Source: Bacillota bacterium
Lineage (GTDB): Bacteria > Bacillota > Clostridia > Tissierellales > Gottschalkiaceae
Direction of reading: 5' to 3'
DNA: 64,000 nt
Assembly (NCBI GenBank): GCA_023420895.1
Contig: JAEZUY010000041.1
Span: 31,142-95,141 of the forward strand
Every line of letters starts with the position of its first letter. The stretch's first letter is position 1. Shown one piece after another: positions 58,778 through 64,000 of this stretch. The position numbers and the translations under genes were made by a program. The notes below the pieces were generated by a model. It was not told the origin of the DNA and did not search any database. It saw only the letters and a list, made by a program, of their open reading frames with translations.

Positions 58778-58995
58778 TTAAAATTCCCTCCTTCAATCGC
58801 ATGTTTAACATTATGCAATAAGGACTGCCGATACACTCACCCTAGTGTGTTGTGCACGATATGCAGTCGTTGTCGCCCAAATCCAGTTTGGACATTCTCA
58901 ACAAAAATTTCCCTATTTACTGAATCGTCTGCGGTATAACTTGCATTTCATCAGTGTTAGGCCACCTTTTGTCTCATCGCATGTCAACCACATAC
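58778..58995 (-). promoter_or_regulatory. S10 operon leader with hairpins and short Arg-rich upstream ORF
   Basis: About 218 nt separate the predicted start of transcription from rpsJ. Visible folds include TGTCCAAA/TTTGG-GACA near 58876-58900 and an outer GACTGC/GCAGTC stem near 58825-58868. A 12-codon ORF (58951-58913, MKCKLYRRRFSK) follows an AGGTGG at about 8-10 nt. Leader control by an r-protein such as L4 is possible but not shown. Confidence 0.5.
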
Positions 58996-59001
58996 CATGA
59001 T

Positions 59002-59030
59002 ATTATATAGTGAACTAAAGAATATTGCAA
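59002..59030 (-). promoter_or_regulatory. Promoter of the S10 ribosomal operon
   Basis: TTGCAA (complement of 59025-59030), a 17-bp spacer and a perfect TATAAT (complement of 59002-59007) lie upstream of the leader. The rest of the 506-bp gap between rpsJ and the SLH gene holds an AT-rich stretch (59031-59190) where I see nothing, and the SLH terminator. Confidence 0.88.
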
Positions 59031-59189
59031 GTTTTTTCTCGATATTTCTGAAACTTTTTGTTTAAATTTATTTTTACTGTTCCAGAACCGATTTTTCGTC
59101 ATTTTTCTTCCCGATTACTTATGATACCACAAATCAGGAAATTTTTAAATCATTTTTTATAATTTTTCTCTCAGTGAATAATTTTTTAT

Positions 59190-59228
59190 TTAAAAAGCCC
59201 TGAAGAACTGTATTCTCCAGGGCTTTAT
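59190..59228 (-). terminator. Terminator after the first SLH gene
   Basis: AAAGCCCTGGAGAA/TTCTTCAGGGCTTT forms a long stem with a short loop, with T-runs on both sides. It ends the SLH transcript before the S10 promoter. Confidence 0.88.
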
Positions 59229-59283
59229 TTTTTATATTCGGTTATTTATTCTTTTAATTCATAATTTCTCTAAAATTTATATC

Positions 59284-60711
59284 TTATTTAACCTCGTCAA
59301 GAAGATCTTTCTTCACATATCCTCTGAATGCATCTTCTATATCAGTCGGTCTGACAAGATAGTATTCTGTCGCTTCTCCTTCTACAACGAATCTAGTTCC
59401 TTTAGGAAGAACTCCGTTTTTAGATATAGTTTCGGCATCGTTTAAAGGCTGAAGCAATAGTCTTACTTCTGAATTTGCAATCATATATTTCTTTCCTGAT
59501 TCATCATCTTTATGCTCTTCCTCTTCCACTTCTTCGAATGCAGATTTAAGTCCGTATCCTATATATGCATTTTCCACTCCTGCCGGCTTAACTAGGAAAT
59601 AGTCAGTCGCTTCTCCAAGAACTATGACTTCTGTTCCCGGTTCAAGAGTGCTGTTCTTTCCTATGAATCCTGCGTCGTGAACTGGCTGAAGACGAAGTTT
59701 GACTTCTTTTACAACTTTCATTTTTCTCTCTTTGTAGAAATCAGGATTGCTGTTTTCAGATTCTTCAAGATCAGTTTTTTTAACATAACCCTGTTCCGCA
59801 TCTTCAATTCCTGTAGCTTTAACTAGATAGAAATCTCCTTCTTCGCCAAGAACTTGAACTTCTGTTCCTTTTTTAAGAATGCTGTCTGAAGAAACTGGGT
59901 CCGAATCTTCATTTGCTTCTTTCAGAAGAACTACTGTTTCAGCAGTCTTCATATATTTTTCTTTCTCTTTTTCATTTTCTTCTTTAAGTTCAGACAGATT
60001 GAATATCATCTGAGCCGCTTCTGCTCTGGTTATAGAGTTCTGAGGATTGAATTCTCCTTCAGTGTCTCCTTTTATAAGTCCGTTTCCTATCATTGAAGCT
60101 ATAGGCTCTTTAGCCCAGTCTGAAACGTCTGCAGAGTCTTTAAGCTTTCCTGTCTTTTCAAAATCTATAAGATTTTCTCTCTTTGCATATCTGTATAGAA
60201 TAGTTCCGAATTCTTCTCTGCTTATATTGTTTCCGGGTCTGAATGTACCGTCTTCATATCCGTTTATAATATTTTTCTCTGCAAGAGTCTTTATATATTC
60301 TGTAGAATATCTGCCTTCTATATCTTTAAACATAGAATCTTCTGAATTCTTATCCTCTTTATCTTCTTCTGTTTTTTCTGAATCAGATTTTTCTTCAGTA
60401 TTTTCTTTATCTGTATTTTCTTCTTTTGAAGTATCTTCGGCAGCATTTTCTTCCGGTTTTTCATCTTCCGGTTTGCTCACTTCTCCGAATGCCATTCTGC
60501 ATATAAGCGCGGCAACTTCCTCTCTAGTTATCTTATTATCCGGTCTGAATGTACCGTCTTCATATCCGTTTATTATTTTCTTTGAAACTAGATCGTCTAT
60601 CGCTTTTCTTCCCCAGTGCTCTTCTATATCGCTGAAACTCACAGCCAGAGCCAGAGATGATGACAGCAGTGTCGTAGCTAATGTCATTCCTAATGTTCTC
60701 AATTTTTTCAT
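59284..60711 (-). CDS. SLH-domain surface protein with SH3-like repeats (paralogue A)
   Basis: This 475-residue exported protein has a signal peptide (MKKLRTLGMTLATTLLSSSLALA). SLH repeat 1 is at about 25-72 (SDIEEHWGRKAI, GYEDGTFRP, TREE), followed by an acidic linker of about 50 residues rich in Glu/Asp/Lys. SLH2 (about 127-178) and SLH3 (about 188-238) follow. The rest is three SH3-like repeats of about 65 residues, each ending in a GYxxKxxL-like phrase (FYLVKA, YFLVKP, YYLVRP cores). The SLH part anchors to pyruvylated wall polymer; the SH3-like part may bind peptidoglycan or partners. It is one of three tandem paralogues. Confidence 0.88.
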   Translation of the reverse strand: MKKLRTLGMTLATTLLSSSLALAVSFSDIEEHWGRKAIDDLVSKKIINGYEDGTFRPDNKITREEVAALICRMAFGEVSKPEDEKPEENAAEDTSKEENTDKENTEEKSDSEKTEEDKEDKNSEDSMFKDIEGRYSTEYIKTLAEKNIINGYEDGTFRPGNNISREEFGTILYRYAKRENLIDFEKTGKLKDSADVSDWAKEPIASMIGNGLIKGDTEGEFNPQNSITRAEAAQMIFNLSELKEENEKEKEKYMKTAETVVLLKEANEDSDPVSSDSILKKGTEVQVLGEEGDFYLVKATGIEDAEQGYVKKTDLEESENSNPDFYKERKMKVVKEVKLRLQPVHDAGFIGKNSTLEPGTEVIVLGEATDYFLVKPAGVENAYIGYGLKSAFEEVEEEEHKDDESGKKYMIANSEVRLLLQPLNDAETISKNGVLPKGTRFVVEGEATEYYLVRPTDIEDAFRGYVKKDLLDEVK

Positions 60712-60896
60712 ACTTCAGAATCCCCCCTGTTTTTCTTTTAATCAAATATTGTATGATAAAATTCCATGCGGTAATTTTCCGCTAATATATTTATACCATT
60801 TCTTTCATGAATTTGTATATCAAACTTCTAAAGTTTTTATAAATTATTAATATTTTCTGAAAAAGCTCTTTTAAAATATTTATTATGTCAACTACG

Positions 60897-61985
60897 CTAT
60901 TCTACAATCGATTTTAAAACATATCCTTCATCAGCATTAGGAATATGATAAGGCTTTATTAAATAGTAATCTCCATATTCGCCTTTTACCTCTAAATTAG
61001 CCCCTTTAGACAGAACGCTGTTCCTTGCAGTCGGTTCTGACTCCGAATCTGCTTCTTTCAATAGAATAGTGTCCTCTTTCAGAATTTTAATTCCTAGATT
61101 CACTTCTTTAAACTCAGGTTTTGTTTTTCCAAAATTTTCTTTCGGAGCATATCCTCTGAAAGCATCTGGAATACCTGAAGGCTTTGCGAGATAGTAGTCA
61201 TTCAGTTCCCCTTCAACAAGAACCTCTGTGCCTGTTGAGAGTATTCCATTTTTCCCTATTATTTCTGAAACATCATCTGCATTCATTCTCAGATAAGTAG
61301 TTCTCTGAGTATACAGACTGTCAGTCTCTTCTTCATCTTTTATATTATTATAGTCATTATCTTTTTTAGGCGGTATATATCCTTTCCTGTATACAGCCTC
61401 GTACAGCATCTTTACGGCCTCTGCTCTCGTTATCTGTTCTTTGGGTCTGAATGTACCGTCTCCGAATCCTTTTATCATTCCGTTTCCTGTAAGTATCTTA
61501 ATAGCACTTTTAGACCAGTCCGAACAGTCGTTTATATCTTTTGGGCTCTCTTTTTTGCTCAAAGTCAGCTTTCCTTCATTTCTGGCAAGTCTGTATATTA
61601 TAACAGCATATTCTTCTCTGCTTATGTAAGTCTTCGGTCTGAACGTGCCGTCATCGTATCCGGATATTATCTCTCTGTTTGCAAGATCGTCTATATAGCT
61701 TGCAGAATAAGTATTGACTACATCCTTAAATATGGCGCTCGATGGCTTATACATATTTTTTCCGTTATTAAGAGCCTTTGAAACTATAGTTGCGGCTTCT
61801 TCTCTCGTTATCTTGTTTTCTGGTCTGAATGTGCCGTCTTCATAACCGTTTATTACTTTAAGTTCTATCAGTTTCTCTACAGTTTCTTCTGCCCAGTGGC
61901 CGTTCATATCTTTAAGTCCGTCTGCGAATACTGCATTTGACGAAATAATTACTGCAAAAACAGCTGCAGCGATAGATTTTTTCAT
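60897..61985 (-). CDS. SLH-domain surface protein with SH3-like repeats (paralogue B)
   Basis: The protein has 362 residues from ATG 61985 (MKKSIAAAVFAVIISSNAVFA), a signal peptide; the in-frame upstream codons follow the GAGGAGG site and are less likely. SLH repeats are at about 22-68, 85-133 and 148-197. Unlike its neighbours it has only a short linker between SLH1 and SLH2. Two SH3-like repeats follow (about 222-285 and 295-360; DYYLAKPSGIPDAFRGY, DYYLIKPYHIPNADEGY). It is the middle gene of the cluster. Confidence 0.88.
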   Translation of the reverse strand: MKKSIAAAVFAVIISSNAVFADGLKDMNGHWAEETVEKLIELKVINGYEDGTFRPENKITREEAATIVSKALNNGKNMYKPSSAIFKDVVNTYSASYIDDLANREIISGYDDGTFRPKTYISREEYAVIIYRLARNEGKLTLSKKESPKDINDCSDWSKSAIKILTGNGMIKGFGDGTFRPKEQITRAEAVKMLYEAVYRKGYIPPKKDNDYNNIKDEEETDSLYTQRTTYLRMNADDVSEIIGKNGILSTGTEVLVEGELNDYYLAKPSGIPDAFRGYAPKENFGKTKPEFKEVNLGIKILKEDTILLKEADSESEPTARNSVLSKGANLEVKGEYGDYYLIKPYHIPNADEGYVLKSIVE

Positions 61986-62054
61986 ATATATCCTCCTCAA
62001 TTCACAATTGTACTTATATATTTTATCATAATGAGATTACGTTTTTCATAAAAA

Positions 62055-62082
62055 AAGAAAGAGGAAATCCCTCTCTCTTTTA
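62055..62082 (-). terminator. Terminator after SLH paralogue C
   Basis: On the minus strand, AAAGAGAGAGGG and CCTCTTTC pair imperfectly around a small loop, followed by TTTTTTT. It lies between paralogues C and B, so they can be expressed separately. Confidence 0.75.
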
Positions 62083-62106
62083 ATCTATCTATAAAACTTT
62101 ATAATA

Positions 62107-63612
62107 TTAGTTTTTAATATCCAAATCGTCTTTGAGAATATATCCTCTGGATGCATCTTCAATTCCCGCCGGTTTTGCCAGATAATAGAACGTAGCTTCT
62201 CCTTCTATTATAAATTCTGTTCCTGCAGGCAGGGTGCTGTTCTTGCTTATAAGACCTGCATTGTCGAACGGCTGAAGCTTAAGCTGAACATCTTTATTTG
62301 CTGTAGCTTTTTTTACATCTGAATCGTCTTCGCCGCCTTCTTTATCAGTTTCTGTGAAGCTGTCTTTAAGTGCATAGCCTATATAAGGAGTCTCTGTTTC
62401 CAGAGGCTTCACAAGATAGTATTCTTTTTCTTCTCCTATAACTAAAACTTCCTGATCCTTTTTAAGCGTCTCGTCAGTTCCCACGTATTCAGCATCTTCT
62501 TTCGGCTGAACGCGAAGTTTTGTTTCCTCTAGCACTTTCATATTTTTCTCTTTATAGAAATCAGGATTCTTGTTTTTAGTTTTTTCAAAGTTTCCAGTCT
62601 TAGCATATCCTCTGAAAGGATTCTCAATCCCTGTAGGCTTTACAAAGTAATAGCCGTTCTCTTCCGCTATTACTATGACTTCATCTCCTTCTTTCAGTTC
62701 ACTGTTTCTTCCTATTGGAACTCCGTCCTCATCAGATTTGTTAAGAAGAGTTACGTCGTTAGAAGCTTTCATATATTTAGTTCTGCTTTCTTCTCTTTTT
62801 TCAGCCAGATTGTATATCATCTGCGCCGCTTCAGCACGTGTTATATAGCTCTGAGGTCTGAATCCTCCCTCTCTATCTCCTCTTATCAGTCCGTTTCCTG
62901 CAAGTATTTCTATAGGCTGAACAGCCCACTGAGATATCTGATCTGAGTCAGAAAATTTTTCAGTATTTTCAACATCTATGATATCTCCGTCCTGAGCATA
63001 TCTGTAGAGGATAGTTGCAAATTCCTCTCTGGTTATACTGTTCTCAGGTTTAAATGTGCCGTCGTTATATCCGTTTATTATTTTTATTTCAGAAAGTTTA
63101 TTTATATAGTCAGTAGAATATCTTCCGTCTATATCTGAAAATTCTTCCTTATTTTTCTTATTTTTATTCTTCTTTTTGTCATCAGACTTCTCTTTTTTTG
63201 AATCTTTTTTATCGCCGTCTGATTTTTTATCTTTTTTATCTTTTTCTTTATCTTTATCTGATTTATCTTTATCCGATTTTTTGTCTTTTTTCTCTTTATC
63301 TTTCTCTTTGTCTTTCTCTTTGTCGTCTTTCTCGTTATTCTTCTTATCTTCTTTTAATTTAAGCTCGTATTCTTTTATCTGATCATCTCTGTCCATCAGC
63401 TTGTATATCATAGTTGCTACTTCTTCTCTTGATATTCTTTCATCCGGTCTGAATGTCCCGTCATCATAACCGCTTATTATCTCTTTTGCTGAAAGGCTTT
63501 CTATTGCTTCTTTCCCCCAGTGATCTTCAATATCGCCGAAATCAGCTGCAAAAACTGATGAGGAGACTAATATTGCTGCTAATGTTAATCCTGCTGCTTT
63601 AAATCTTTTCAT
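62107..63612 (-). CDS. SLH-domain surface protein with Lys/Asp-rich linker and SH3-like repeats (paralogue C)
   Basis: The protein has 501 residues from ATG 63612 (MKRFKAAGLTLAAILVSSSVFA), with GGAGGA before it. SLH1 is at about 23-68. A linker of about 70 residues made almost only of Lys, Asp, Glu, Asn and Ser follows (KDKEKDKEKKDKK and similar). SLH2 is at about 157-205, SLH3 at about 218-268, then three SH3-like repeats to the end. Architecture matches paralogue A, but the linker is lysine-rich where A has an acidic one. It probably is an abundant surface protein. Confidence 0.88.
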   Translation of the reverse strand: MKRFKAAGLTLAAILVSSSVFAADFGDIEDHWGKEAIESLSAKEIISGYDDGTFRPDERISREEVATMIYKLMDRDDQIKEYELKLKEDKKNNEKDDKEKDKEKDKEKKDKKSDKDKSDKDKEKDKKDKKSDGDKKDSKKEKSDDKKKNKNKKNKEEFSDIDGRYSTDYINKLSEIKIINGYNDGTFKPENSITREEFATILYRYAQDGDIIDVENTEKFSDSDQISQWAVQPIEILAGNGLIRGDREGGFRPQSYITRAEAAQMIYNLAEKREESRTKYMKASNDVTLLNKSDEDGVPIGRNSELKEGDEVIVIAEENGYYFVKPTGIENPFRGYAKTGNFEKTKNKNPDFYKEKNMKVLEETKLRVQPKEDAEYVGTDETLKKDQEVLVIGEEKEYYLVKPLETETPYIGYALKDSFTETDKEGGEDDSDVKKATANKDVQLKLQPFDNAGLISKNSTLPAGTEFIIEGEATFYYLAKPAGIEDASRGYILKDDLDIKN

Positions 63613-63684
63613 ATAATCCTCCTCCACTTTCTCTTCTATTTCCTTTTAAACTAAAAACTGAATTTCTTCAATTTCAAAAATAGT

Positions 63685-63720
63685 CACGCTGACTGAAAAC
63701 AGCGTGTACCTTATATTATA
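63685..63720 (-). promoter_or_regulatory. Promoter and 5' mRNA hairpin of SLH paralogue C
   Basis: A TATAAT box (complement of 63715-63720) lies about 100 bp upstream of the gene, with a weak -35. The stem CACGCTG/CAGCGTG (63685-63706) would form at or within a few bases of the mRNA 5' end, an arrangement known to stabilise abundant transcripts. Confidence 0.65.
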
Positions 63721-63804
63721 CCCCTTTATGTATCATATGTATCTATTTAAGTACATATTAATAAAAAATTAAGAATATCTGCTTTTCAGCTGTGAGAAAA
63801 AGAA

Positions 63805-63832
63805 AGAGACCCCGGTTTTACCGGGGTCCCCA
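63805..63832 (-). terminator. Terminator after tuf
   Basis: GACCCCGG/CCGGGGTC with a TAAAA-type loop is followed by T-rich sequence on the minus strand, about 50 bp after the EF-Tu stop codon. Confidence 0.88.
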
Positions 63833-63882
63833 TATATTAAATACTTCTATATTTTCTTTTAAGCAGCGTTTAAAATATCAGA

Positions 63883-64000
63883 TTATCCTAATATTTCTGT
63901 AACAACTCCTGCTCCAACTGTTCTTCCACCTTCTCTTATAGCGAATTTAAGTCCTTTTTCCATCGCTACTGGTGTGATTAGTTCTATTTCAAATGTTGCG
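63883..64000 (-). CDS. tuf: Elongation factor Tu, C-terminal end only (start outside window)
   Basis: The minus frame encodes ATFEIELITPVAMEKGLKFAIREGGRTVGAGVVTEILG and a stop, the invariant C-terminus of EF-Tu domain 3. It lies upstream of the SLH cluster and S10 operon, in the usual str-S10 neighbourhood. Confidence 0.97.
   Translation of the reverse strand, partial: ATFEIELITPVAMEKGLKFAIREGGRTVGAGVVTEILG

Noticed and set aside
63176..63382. Ser/Phe/Leu-rich plus-strand frame opposite the lysine-rich linker
   Set aside because: It is the antisense shadow of Lys/Asp codons in SLH paralogue C.
1..64000. tRNA, rRNA, riboswitch, CRISPR array or IS element anywhere in the window
   Set aside because: No cloverleaf-like segments, repeat-spacer arrays, transposase genes or clear riboswitch cores were recognised; a tRNAscan-SE and Rfam run would be decisive.

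Overview
The window is a stretch of low-GC Gram-positive chromosome, read almost entirely on the minus strand, carrying one complete prophage. The host looks like an anaerobic Firmicute of the Clostridia/Tissierellia kind. It has the classic S10-spc-alpha ribosomal gene order with a KOW gene between map and infA, zinc-type S14 and L36, an adenylate kinase with a Cys4 lid, ECF-transporter genes after rplQ, and several S-layer-homology (SLH) proteins. The genus cannot be fixed from this sequence alone.

Host right part (39001-64000, read right to left): the C-terminus of tuf; three tandem SLH proteins that also carry two or three SH3-like repeats; a strong promoter and about 220 nt leader; then the full ribosomal run rpsJ-rplC-rplD-rplW-rplB-rpsS-rplV-rpsC-rplP-rpmC-rpsQ-rplN-rplX-rplE-rpsN-rpsH-rplF-rplR-rpsE-rpmD-rplO-secY-adk-map-KOW-infA-rpmJ-rpsM-rpsK-rpsD-rpoA-rplQ; then ecfA1-ecfA2-ecfT-truA; then rplM-rpsI from a separate near-consensus promoter.

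Prophage (about 2574-39017, 36.4 kb): it sits in the last codons of rpsI. A 16-bp direct repeat marks both ends, the phage copy rebuilds the S9 C-terminus, and a phage hairpin replaces the displaced rpsI terminator. Paired and triple GTTACCAA repeats at 11-bp spacing lie just inside the two ends and are likely integrase arm sites. From the right end it holds a plus-strand lysogeny module (CI-like repressor, ImmA-like protein, DUF4041/T5orf172 coiled-coil protein, tyrosine integrase). Facing it are minus-strand early genes (Cro-like protein, ribbon-helix-helix proteins, antirepressor, YqaJ exonuclease, RecT, replisome organizer with iteron-like repeats, HU, ArpU-like late regulator). These are followed by a PBSX/skin-type contractile-tail late operon (terminase, portal, MuF head protein, scaffold, capsid, connectors, sheath, tube, frameshifted tail chaperone, tape measure, LysM hub protein, two XkdQ-like hub proteins fused to wall hydrolases, baseplate, fibres, holin, amidase). 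One plus-strand accessory gene with its own promoter interrupts the early region.

Host left part (1-2573): the original rpsI terminator, a small conserved plus-strand gene, an SLH-transglutaminase surface protein and the N-terminal part of a lipoprotein.

The points I find most worth checking are the rpsI attachment site with terminator replacement, four matching ATTAC-N6-GTAAT operators in the switch region, a repeated hairpin element at three late-operon junctions, tandem 11-bp repeats before the terminase genes, iterons inside the replication gene, the duplicated XkdQ-hydrolase fusions, and the SLH paralogues with hypervariable linkers. No tRNA, rRNA, CRISPR array or insertion sequence was seen.
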